Source: Arenibacter nanhaiticus
GTDB lineage: Bacteria > Bacteroidota > Bacteroidia > Flavobacteriales > Flavobacteriaceae
Assembly: GCF_900141935.1 (NCBI RefSeq)
Contig: NZ_FQYX01000012.1
Location: 1 to 64,000, forward strand
Direction of reading: 5' to 3'
DNA length: 64,000 nucleotides
Under the pieces are notes generated by a model. The model ran no database searches and was not told the origin of the DNA. It saw nothing but the letters and a program-made list of their open reading frames with translations. Position 1 is the stretch's first letter. Each line of letters starts with the position of its first letter. Of the stretch, positions 58,020-64,000 are shown one piece after another. The translations under genes were made by a program, and so were the position numbers.

Positions 58020-58283
58020 AAATAATTTTTAAACAAATTATACAATCTTAAAGTTATCCAACCTCTTATAATGACATTCTACCACTTTTAAACTAGAACT
58101 GACATGCTTTCTGAGAAGTACTCCGGAACTTATGAGAGAACCAAATTATTTTTGTGTCAAAAGAAAATAAGGTGAACCGCCAGGGTGTTGTTAATTTGAT
58201 TCCCGAGCAAAACATTTATAAATTTTTATAAACGAGGAGCCGCTTTCATCTAAAAATGGGACAAGGCAATCTTTGAGAAAAAT

Positions 58284-58297
58284 AATACGTATTTTTG
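58284..58297 (+). promoter_or_regulatory. Promoter and palindrome in front of the Rrf2 gene
   Basis: TATTTTTG at 58290-58297 matches the -7 box and is overlapped by a perfect 10-base palindrome AATACGTATT at 58284-58293. TTTG at 58272-58275 is a possible -33 element, though the spacing is short (14). The ATG follows 22 bases later. Self-repression through the palindrome is a reasonable guess. Confidence 0.5.
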
Positions 58298-58319
58298 CTG
58301 AACACTAAATTAATTGTCA

Positions 58320-58754
58320 ATGTTTTCCAAGGCCTGCGAATACGGTATTAAAGCCACTATTTTTATTGCTGTTAAATCTTTACATGACCAACGCGTGAGT
58401 CTAAAGGAAATTGCCGAAGAAATAGATTCGCCAGTAGCTTTTACTGCCAAAATTCTACAATTATTGGCAAAAAGCGGCATTGTAGATTCTCATAAAGGCC
58501 CTACAGGTGGGTTTCAGATGGATAGGACCGGTATAGACAATGTAAAAGTATATGATATTGTTTGTGCCATTGATGGAGACAAGATCTTTAATGGCTGCGG
58601 GCTTGGATTAAAACAGTGCGATGCTGAACACCCCTGTCCCGTGCATGATAAATTTATAGGTATTAGGGAAAACCTCACTACTATGTTGCAAAAAACGAGT
58701 ATGTTTGAACTGGCCACAGGGCTAGATATTGGTCTTACCCAATTAAAAAGGTAA
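58320..58754 (+). CDS. Rrf2 family regulator with Fe-S-type cysteines (NsrR/IscR-like)
   Basis: This 144-residue winged-helix protein starts MFSKACEYGIKATIFIA at the ATG 58320, a standard Rrf2 N-terminus; a TTG at 58314 is less likely. The recognition helix region is SPVAFTAKILQLLAKSGIV, and KGPTGGFQM is the wing. Cys93, Cys100 and Cys106 (CGLGLKQCDAEHPC) form a cluster-binding loop like those holding [2Fe-2S] or [4Fe-4S] in IscR and NsrR. Because it sits before RIC, hemerythrin and truncated-globin genes, it is most likely a nitric-oxide or redox sensor that controls them. Direct proof is lacking. Confidence 0.9.
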   Translation: MFSKACEYGIKATIFIAVKSLHDQRVSLKEIAEEIDSPVAFTAKILQLLAKSGIVDSHKGPTGGFQMDRTGIDNVKVYDIVCAIDGDKIFNGCGLGLKQCDAEHPCPVHDKFIGIRENLTTMLQKTSMFELATGLDIGLTQLKR

Positions 58755-59136
58755 ACCTTGGCAAATATCTATCCAAGCATAAAAGCATAAAAAGGATACC
58801 ATCTAAGCTATACCTCAAAAATACGAGTGGGTACTACGCTATTCTATTGGCGCTTTCTTGTATCTTGACCTATACAGGCTTACTATACTTGGGAGACTCT
58901 CCATTGGATGCGAAAAACCATGCCATTCCCCTTCTCTTCGAAATTGGTTTGACCAATGCCCTTATACCACCACAAGCTTCTCTTTGTACTGGAACAACTT
59001 TTAAATTTTTGAGTGCTTCAACAACCTGTTCGAAAAAGTTTAATACAAAATAGCTCAATTTACCCCTCTCCTTATTACTTAAAGCCAAAGGTATCCTTGA
59101 CTATAAAAAATGTTGCTGCTTTTATTTCGGATATTT
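58755..59136. other. Intergenic between Rrf2 gene and NO-cluster promoter
   Basis: About 380 bases. Frames of about 70 codons exist on both strands (58847-59053 plus; about 58870-59088 minus, TTG start), but neither has an ATG-type start with signals or a family match. It may hold a decayed gene or nothing. Confidence 0.4.
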
Positions 59137-59167
59137 TTGTCTTAAATAAAAATAATGTATACTTTTG
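59137..59167 (+). promoter_or_regulatory. Promoter of the NO-response cluster
   Basis: TTG at 59137-59139 and TACTTTTG at 59160-59167 are 20 bases apart, the expected Bacteroidota spacing. A second TATTTTTG box starts at 59132. The first gene begins about 270 bases downstream, so a long leader is implied. Confidence 0.6.
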
Positions 59168-59186
59168 TCATAAGTAAATCATTTCA

Positions 59187-59202
59187 ATGCATTTAAAGGC
59201 AT
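59187..59202. promoter_or_regulatory. Dyad ATGCATTTAAAGGCAT, candidate NsrR-type operator
   Basis: This 16-base site is symmetric except for one base pair and starts about 20 bases past the -7 box. The ATGCATTT half resembles the half-site of the E. coli NsrR consensus. It is a good place for a repressor such as the upstream Rrf2 protein. Confidence 0.5.
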
Positions 59203-59241
59203 CCAAACATTGTTCGGGAACCTTATAATAAGCCCCTAGAC

Positions 59242-59262
59242 AATGTTCTTTTAAGGAACATT
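59242..59262. promoter_or_regulatory. Second dyad in the leader, AATGTTC-N7-GAACATT
   Basis: Two perfect 7-base inverted arms are separated by seven bases that are themselves nearly symmetric. It may be a protein binding site or an RNA hairpin in the long leader before the cupin gene. Confidence 0.5.
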
Positions 59263-59441
59263 TTACCTAAGAAGTATAGGATGATGGAAATTTTTAGGGT
59301 ATTATTTTTTAATGTATAGGGTTTTCATACAATCCAATAAAGGATATTTAGGTCTTTTTATCATTTAATAGCAATGAATAAAATACATATACCCTATAGA
59401 TAAAAAACAAATTTAGGAAACAACCTTTAATCACAGGTATT

Positions 59442-59738
59442 ATGGAAGTAATTAACAATCCCGAACTAACGCATTTGCATATAGGGAGTGCCTTAAAAGT
59501 TTTAAAAATAAACGCTACTGCCGGAATGGGAATGCCGCTTCATCACAGCACTAAGGAAGGCGTAATTATAGTTCAACAAGGTGAGGCACGGCTAAAGTCT
59601 AAGAATAACATTTTTTTCTTACAAAAGGGCAGCTCTTTTTTAATCCCTGCCGGCTTAGAGCATAGCCTTACAATACTAAAAGATTTTAAAGCGGTTGTCG
59701 TAATGGCGATTGATTCAAATATAAATTTTAAAAATTGA
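59442..59738 (+). CDS. Small cupin-domain protein
   Basis: This 98-residue protein is a single cupin barrel with motif 1 MPLHHSTKEGVIIVQQGEARL (read as HH..E type) and motif 2 FLIPAGLEHSLTI. The His-His-Glu-His pattern could bind one metal. Small cupins of this type precede RIC and globin genes in Bacteroidota NO-stress clusters. The role is not known; metal or NO-related sensing is a guess. It is followed after 5 bases by the RIC-type gene and has a long upstream leader. Confidence 0.8.
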   Translation: MEVINNPELTHLHIGSALKVLKINATAGMGMPLHHSTKEGVIIVQQGEARLKSKNNIFFLQKGSSFLIPAGLEHSLTILKDFKAVVVMAIDSNINFKN

Positions 59739-59743
59739 ATAAC

Positions 59744-60469
59744 ATGGAGAATTTAATGACCAAAAACATTGGGGAAATAGTAGCTGAAAACTATAGAACC
59801 GCACAAATTTTCAAAAATCATAAAATAGATTTTTGTTGTAAGGGAAATAGAAGTATCCAAGAGGTTGCTGAATCCAACAAATTAGATGCTAACATCCTAT
59901 TGCAGGAAATAGGAAGGGTAACACAAAAAAGCACGGACGATTCTATTGATTTTAAGGAATGGCCGTTAGATCTTTTAGCCGATTATATTGAGAAAAAACA
60001 CCACCGGTATGTAGAGGCACAAATCCCGGTATTGAAGCAATACTTAAGTAAACTCTGTAGGGTTCATGGGGAGCGTCATCCTGAATTACTTAAAATCACT
60101 GAACATTTTAACAAATGTGCAGGAGAACTGACCATGCATATGAAGAAGGAAGAATTAATCATTTTTCCGGCCATAAGCAATTTACTAAAAGCTCAAAAAG
60201 CAAGAACCAAACTAACCCCTGATAAATTTGGAACGATAGACACTCCCATCCAAATAATGATGGAAGAACATGAGAATGAAGGAGGTCGATTTAGGTTAAT
60301 CGATAGTTTGAGCAATCATTACACTCCTCCTGCCGATAGCTGTAACACCTATAGGGTAGTTTTTTCCTTGCTTCAAGAATTTGAAGAGGATTTGCATCGT
60401 CATATTCATTTAGAGAATAACATCTTATTCCCTAAGGCTCTTGCTTTGGAGAAGCTTATAAATGCTTAA
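59744..60469 (+). CDS. Iron-sulfur cluster repair di-iron protein (RIC/ScdA/YtfE type)
   Basis: This protein of about 241 residues starts at the ATG 59744 (TTG 59735 overlaps the cupin stop and is less likely). It has the ScdA N-terminal domain (KNIGEIVAENYRTAQIFKNH, then IDFCCKGNRSIQEVAE with the CC motif) and a hemerythrin-like four-helix domain with His/Glu ligands (IEKKHHRYVEAQIPVL, RVHGERHPELL, LTMHMKKEELIIFPAI, EEHENEGGRF, HRHIHLENNILFPKAL). RIC proteins repair Fe-S clusters damaged by nitric oxide or oxidants. It is the best-known marker of NO stress in the cluster. Confidence 0.95.
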   Translation: MENLMTKNIGEIVAENYRTAQIFKNHKIDFCCKGNRSIQEVAESNKLDANILLQEIGRVTQKSTDDSIDFKEWPLDLLADYIEKKHHRYVEAQIPVLKQYLSKLCRVHGERHPELLKITEHFNKCAGELTMHMKKEELIIFPAISNLLKAQKARTKLTPDKFGTIDTPIQIMMEEHENEGGRFRLIDSLSNHYTPPADSCNTYRVVFSLLQEFEEDLHRHIHLENNILFPKALALEKLINA

Positions 60470-60670
60470 GGCTTTCATTCAATCGATAGTAGTCAGATCT
60501 GGACAACTTTAGCTGCAGGAGGTCATTTAGAAGTACACTTTGAATAATCTCTTACTTGTCCCCTTACAGCTATTGCTCCTTTACACAATAATGAATGCCT
60601 ATAAAATAGCGATCAATTGGCCTCAAAAAAATCAAAAAAGCAAATCAGTTCCATAACGAAAATAAGACCG

Positions 60671-61132
60671 ATGAAAACAAAACCTATTAAAAGACATATT
60701 TCTTTGCAACCTATAAGCCACGATCATCATCACAGTTTATTATTATGCTGGAAAATTAGGACCGGAATATCTAAAGGTATGGACCCATTACGAATAAAAC
60801 GATATGCCGATTGGTTTTTTGAACATCATATACAACCTCACTTTATATTGGAAGAAAACCTGATTTTTCCCATTCTGGGGGACCAACATGTCCTAATAAA
60901 AAAAGCGCTGCACGATCACAAAAGACTACGATCTCTATTTAAAAATACTGGTGATATGGGAACAACGATTCGTTCTATTGAAAAGGTGCTAACAAGCCAT
61001 ATAAGGTTTGAAGAACGCATTTTATTTTATGAAATACAAAACTTGGCTACGGAAGAACAACTACAATGGATATCTATGGCGCATACAGCAGAAAAATTTC
61101 GAGAAAACACGGCAGATACATTTTGGGAATAA
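60671..61132 (+). CDS. Hemerythrin-like protein
   Basis: From the ATG at 60671 this is a 153-residue four-helix protein; an in-frame TTG at 60617 would add 18 basic residues. It has the hemerythrin ligand pattern HDHHHSLLLCWKIRTG, FEHHIQPHFILEENLIFP, DHKRLRSLF and HIRFEERILFYEI. A di-iron centre binding O2 or NO is likely. It lies 201 bases after the RIC gene on the same strand. Having a second hemerythrin-fold protein next to RIC is typical of this group of clusters. Biochemical role unknown. Confidence 0.85.
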   Translation: MKTKPIKRHISLQPISHDHHHSLLLCWKIRTGISKGMDPLRIKRYADWFFEHHIQPHFILEENLIFPILGDQHVLIKKALHDHKRLRSLFKNTGDMGTTIRSIEKVLTSHIRFEERILFYEIQNLATEEQLQWISMAHTAEKFRENTADTFWE

Positions 61133-61232
61133 CTCTTAGGCCTAGGTAAGAGCTGCTATCCTAGAGTCCAGATTAAATGAAATAAGGCGAGCAGAAAAGA
61201 CAAATTTTCAAAACAAAAATTAAAACAATAAA

Positions 61233-61322
61233 ATGAGCATACGCGAAAAACTGGTCGCAAAGACAAATTCAGCTATGCGAATAAGATGCTTGTACTGGGC
61301 ACAGCCGAAGTATGACCGTTAA
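61233..61322 (+). CDS. Possible 29-residue small ORF
   Basis: ATG at 61233 opens a 29-codon frame (MSIREKLVAK...) ending TAA at 61320-61322. It is preceded by an A-rich stretch typical of translation starts in this group and lies between the hemerythrin and small membrane protein genes. It is somewhat richer in GC than its flanks. It may be chance or a remnant. Confidence 0.3.
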   Translation: MSIREKLVAKTNSAMRIRCLYWAQPKYDR

Positions 61323-61343
61323 AAAACAATAAATAAAACACCT

Positions 61344-61628
61344 ATGAAACTATATCAAAATTTACTGAGTGAATTTAAACGAGAACAAACCGGATATGCT
61401 ACTACCGGTATCATTGCGCAAAGCTGTATTGGATCTATTGCGGCAATGCTTCAACTGATGAGTGAAGTACCTGCCCTTTCAAAGTTTGTTCTTCTGTTTA
61501 TTGTCACTATTTTATGCATGGCCTACAACGGGGCTGTTTTGGCGCAATTAAATTCAAAGACTACCTTTAATTTATTAATTGCAAGTATATTATTTAGCAT
61601 TATGACCATAGTTATAAATCTGATATAA
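61344..61628 (+). CDS. Small membrane protein in the NO cluster
   Basis: This 94-residue protein has about three membrane helices (TGIIAQSCIGSIAAMLQLM, FVLLFIVTILCMAYNGAVLA, LLIASILFSIMTIVINLI) after a short basic N-terminus. It is encoded 12 bases before the ferredoxin gene. I recall similar proteins with the GIIAQSC...AAM and CMAYNGAVLAQL segments in other Bacteroidota near NO-related genes, but no function is established. It could be a small electron-transfer or assembly subunit. Confidence 0.75.
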   Translation: MKLYQNLLSEFKREQTGYATTGIIAQSCIGSIAAMLQLMSEVPALSKFVLLFIVTILCMAYNGAVLAQLNSKTTFNLLIASILFSIMTIVINLI

Positions 61629-61640
61629 GCCAGCAGGCAT

Positions 61641-61976
61641 ATGGGGAAGCAGGAAAAATTTCAATTTACATATTACAAGGAATTTGCCGAAAGCCGTGTG
61701 GCCAAATTTAGCACTAATGAGTATCACAGTTTAATGGAACTCCTTTTTGATAAATATTTAGAGGAGTGGGGCGAATGTAAAGGTAGGGCCTGGTGTGGTA
61801 CATGCCATATTCAGGTTATTGAAGGATGTCTACCTCTAAAAATGGATGACCAGGAAAGCCACACGCTCTCCAATGTGGATGGTACCACTGAAACAAGTCG
61901 CTTAGCGTGCCAAATCCCCTTAAATATTGAATTAAACAATATTGTTTTTAAAATTATTTCAGACAATACGTACTGA
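61641..61976 (+). CDS. [2Fe-2S] ferredoxin-like protein
   Basis: This 111-residue protein has the plant/adrenodoxin-type cluster pattern Cys46-x5-Cys52-x2-Cys55-x34-Cys90 (ECKGRAWCGTCHIQV and SRLACQI). It probably carries one [2Fe-2S] and donates electrons, for example to the globin or the membrane protein nearby. It begins 12 bases after the small membrane protein gene. Confidence 0.88.
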   Translation: MGKQEKFQFTYYKEFAESRVAKFSTNEYHSLMELLFDKYLEEWGECKGRAWCGTCHIQVIEGCLPLKMDDQESHTLSNVDGTTETSRLACQIPLNIELNNIVFKIISDNTY

Positions 61977-62057
61977 TTAATTTTGTAAGTTTAAAGGTTT
62001 AGATCTTTCTTTAAAAGGTCCTTTATTTTAATAATAGCAGTAACAGAGGTACCCCAA

Positions 62058-62453
62058 ATGATTACAAAAACGGAAATAAAAAATAGAAAAGATGTCAACT
62101 TATTAGTCATTACTTTTTATGGCAAGATCAGACAACACCCTATTTTAGGACCAATATTTAACAGTATTATCCCGGATTGGGAATCGCACTTAGAATTATT
62201 GACCGATTTTTGGGAAAGTCAACTCCTACTACAACGAAAATATGTTGGGAACCCCATAGTCGCCCACCAAGAGGTTGATGCAAAAATGAACCAAAGCATT
62301 ACACCTGAGCACTTTGGTCTTTGGCTCAACGAATGGTATGCCACCATTGATGAGCTTTTTGAAGGTGACATTGCCCATATTGCTAAAAACAGGGCTCAAA
62401 AAATGTCGACAATGTTATACATGCACATGTATCAGCACAGACATAAAGACTAG
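62058..62453 (+). CDS. Group III truncated hemoglobin
   Basis: This 131-residue globin has the family pattern VNLLVITFYGKIRQHPILGPIFN, DFWESQLLLQRKYVGNP and AHQEVDAKMNQSITPEHFGLWLNEW. His70 is the likely proximal heme ligand, with Phe/Trp and Tyr around the distal side. Group III truncated globins (for example Ctb of Campylobacter) bind NO and O2 and act in nitrosative stress. It lies 81 bases after the ferredoxin gene. Confidence 0.93.
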   Translation: MITKTEIKNRKDVNLLVITFYGKIRQHPILGPIFNSIIPDWESHLELLTDFWESQLLLQRKYVGNPIVAHQEVDAKMNQSITPEHFGLWLNEWYATIDELFEGDIAHIAKNRAQKMSTMLYMHMYQHRHKD

Positions 62454-62641
62454 TCCTCCGATAGAACCTTTAGTTTTTAAAAAAATATTAAAAGGAAGCC
62501 TTTAACGCGCCCTTAATTATTTGGTTGTCATATATTTATGTTCCCTATCATTCTTGGCCATAAAAATTTAGCTTTAAACTTCACCTATTGTACTGTAGGC
62601 AACGATTAAAGTTATATTGTTCCTTCCAAAGTTTTATAAGG

Positions 62642-63856
62642 TTACAGCCTCTTATTTTTCCATAATATAAGGATCAAGCTTAAGGGTATTAAAAAGCTTA
62701 ATAAAGCCAATATTTCCATATACCCATCAAAAAGCGACCACTTTTGCCATATTACGAGTCCCTTGTAAAAAATAAGGGACTCCGTAGCTATAAACCCTAA
62801 AAAATAAAGTAAATACGCCCTCTTCGTTATATCTATCAACCTAAAAAAATCTATAAAAAACAAAATACCTATGGTGATCACCCCTAAGAAAGTCCAGTGC
62901 AAATATCCTATGTTAAAATCGATAATGGATGCGGCCAAATTGGCGAAATAAGGTATCGCCGTAAGCCATTGTAAACTCAACTTTACACCTAAAAGTAAGG
63001 CAAGAACAACTATAATACCTCCTTGAAACTTAGATAGAACAGTATGTAGACGCGGTTTATTTTCATACCAAAGAGACAGCAATGTACCAAAACCAAATAC
63101 CTGTAGGCTTGCCCCTATTCCCCCTAATACGTAAAAAGAAACAGTCGGTTTTGTCCATAAGGTGGATAAAAAAAAGCTCAAAATCGTTCCAATGGACATA
63201 CTCCAAAAAAACAGCCTAAACCTTTTTTGTGGAATTGATATTTGTACTTGTTCCAACATATAGAACAACAGCCCTAGTAAGGCAAACAACATCCAACCGT
63301 TGTATTGAAAATGGAGGTAAAAATAAATAGCCAGCCGGTACCATATAGATTCTGGCCCCAACACGGTCATTATACCTCCTAAGGCCCATGGCCCTATACT
63401 AGATAAGACCAAGAACCATAAAGCTATACGAATACACCGATAAGAACAGGTGCTTTTAAAAGCCTCAGGAATGTTTCTTATAAAGAAATAAGTAAACCAG
63501 TAGGATGCAAAAAGGAACAGGGTAGAAAAAATAATAGAAAGGACGGCATACCCTTGCCAAGGGAAACTTGCCAGCATTCCAAGCAGGGTACATTGCGTAA
63601 ACCAAAAAATAAATCGATACTGTTTATGTCGACCCTGTTCTTTTAAAAAGAAATGGTACAAAACGCTAGTAAGTGCTACATAAACCCATCCTAAAAGAGC
63701 TATATGGGAATGGGTATGTACAATAAATCGATAGTTCACAGACAACGGAACCACCACAAAACTTCGCAACAACACTCCTAATAAAGCTGCCAACAAAAAA
63801 TATGTCAAGGCAATTTTGAGATGTAGTTTTGTATTGATAGCGGTGGAACTGCCCAT
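62642..63856 (-). CDS. Polytopic His-rich membrane protein, heme-copper-oxidase-like candidate
   Basis: This 404-residue protein has about ten to twelve membrane helices. Conserved-looking histidines are His47, His49, His51 (RFIVHTHSHIALLGW), His68 (LYHFF), His182 (LHFQYNGW) and a later HWTFLGV. The HxHxH...GWV segment recalls helix II of cbb3-type oxidase and NO reductase subunits. It is likely related to NnrS-type or NO-reductase-like proteins, but no copper-centre motif is complete. It runs opposite to the globin gene and is followed by a second membrane gene that leaves the window. Function is inferred from context only. Confidence 0.7.
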   Translation of the reverse strand: MGSSTAINTKLHLKIALTYFLLAALLGVLLRSFVVVPLSVNYRFIVHTHSHIALLGWVYVALTSVLYHFFLKEQGRHKQYRFIFWFTQCTLLGMLASFPWQGYAVLSIIFSTLFLFASYWFTYFFIRNIPEAFKSTCSYRCIRIALWFLVLSSIGPWALGGIMTVLGPESIWYRLAIYFYLHFQYNGWMLFALLGLLFYMLEQVQISIPQKRFRLFFWSMSIGTILSFFLSTLWTKPTVSFYVLGGIGASLQVFGFGTLLSLWYENKPRLHTVLSKFQGGIIVVLALLLGVKLSLQWLTAIPYFANLAASIIDFNIGYLHWTFLGVITIGILFFIDFFRLIDITKRAYLLYFLGFIATESLIFYKGLVIWQKWSLFDGYMEILALLSFLIPLSLILILWKNKRL

Positions 63857-63871
63857 GTAGAAAACCCTAAA

Positions 63872-64000
63872 TTAAAAATCTTTCCTTTTTGCCTTAAAAC
63901 TCAAACGCAATATTGGAATCAAAGTCCAAAATCCCAGCATAACAAAAGAGATGACAACCCCTATATAGGTTCCAAAGAACTGCTTAAAAACAGCACCTGT
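63872..64000 (-). CDS. C-terminal end of a membrane protein, cut by the window
   Basis: The last 43 codons are visible on the minus strand (start beyond 64000). One membrane helix (YIGVVISFVMLGFW) is followed by a basic tail (LSFKAKRKDF) before the TAA at 63872-63874. It precedes the 404-residue gene by 15 bases and is in the same unit. Too short to identify. Confidence 0.75.
   Translation of the reverse strand, partial: TGAVFKQFFGTYIGVVISFVMLGFWTLIPILRLSFKAKRKDF

Noticed and set aside
58847-59053. Plus-strand 68-codon frame after the Rrf2 gene
   Set aside because: No family match, no plausible start context, and an overlapping minus-strand frame of similar length; kept only as an unexplained stretch.

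Overview
The window looks like a chromosome segment from a marine Flavobacteriaceae (phylum Bacteroidota). Evidence: low GC, SusC/SusD proteins with an ECF sigma/FecR pair, bacillithiol synthesis (BshA), family-typical proteins (THUMP-like methyltransferase, DUF4159, flavobacterial TamB and LptD-like proteins, long NagB/PIG-L fusion), and several matches to the Bacteroidota promoter (TTG, about 20 bases, TAnnTTTG) with no consistent Shine-Dalgarno. No rRNA, tRNA, CRISPR array, transposase or prophage was seen.

Layout. 1-2609: two paralogous secreted modular proteins, the first cut by the left edge. 3372-5663: an AT-rich patch with an ATP-grasp enzyme and a FemAB-like acyltransferase. 6116-12827: OmpA-family protein, small lipoprotein, BshA, a GH3/beta-lactamase fusion and a conserved protein. 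12964-20186: envelope block with an Fe-S oxidoreductase pair, MlaD, amidase and a divergent LptD-like protein. 20231-33094: RidA, GlcNAc-kinase-like protein, GapA, PfkA, TamB, TsaD, RsmE, DUF4159, AI-2E-family protein and THUMP-like methyltransferase. 33157-37373: DD-dipeptidase lipoprotein, two small membrane proteins, and a GMC oxidoreductase with a gluconate-dehydrogenase-subunit-3-like partner. 37724-44624: SusD, SusC, anti-sigma, sigma. 44714-46822: thioredoxin-domain DUF255 protein. 47170-51761: hexuronate catabolism (KdgK, KDPG aldolase, UxuA, LacI-type regulator). 52076-54004: NagB/PIG-L fusion.

54075-64000 is the most distinctive region. A three-gene predicted copper-uptake locus contains a Met-rich lipoprotein, a TonB receptor carrying the OprC-type CxxxM...HxM copper site, and a small Cys protein. 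It lies beside a nitric-oxide-response cluster: a Cys-bearing Rrf2 regulator, cupin, RIC/ScdA-type di-iron repair protein, a second hemerythrin-like protein, a small membrane protein, a [2Fe-2S] ferredoxin, a group III truncated globin, and a His-containing polytopic membrane protein that may be heme-copper-oxidase-like. The pairing suggests a denitrification or NO-detoxification island needing copper, probably continuing past the right edge. The cupin leader carries a good promoter and two dyads.

An 80-bp GC-rich element occurs three times in intergenic DNA, at 5699, 49020 and 57940. All copies have the same length, near-identical sequence, GCGTT/AACGC ends and a homopolymer A tract after the 3' end. 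It is the clearest dispersed repeat in the window. Several essential-type genes (LptD-like, TamB, THUMP-like methyltransferase) lack a usable ATG and appear to start at TTG or GTG.
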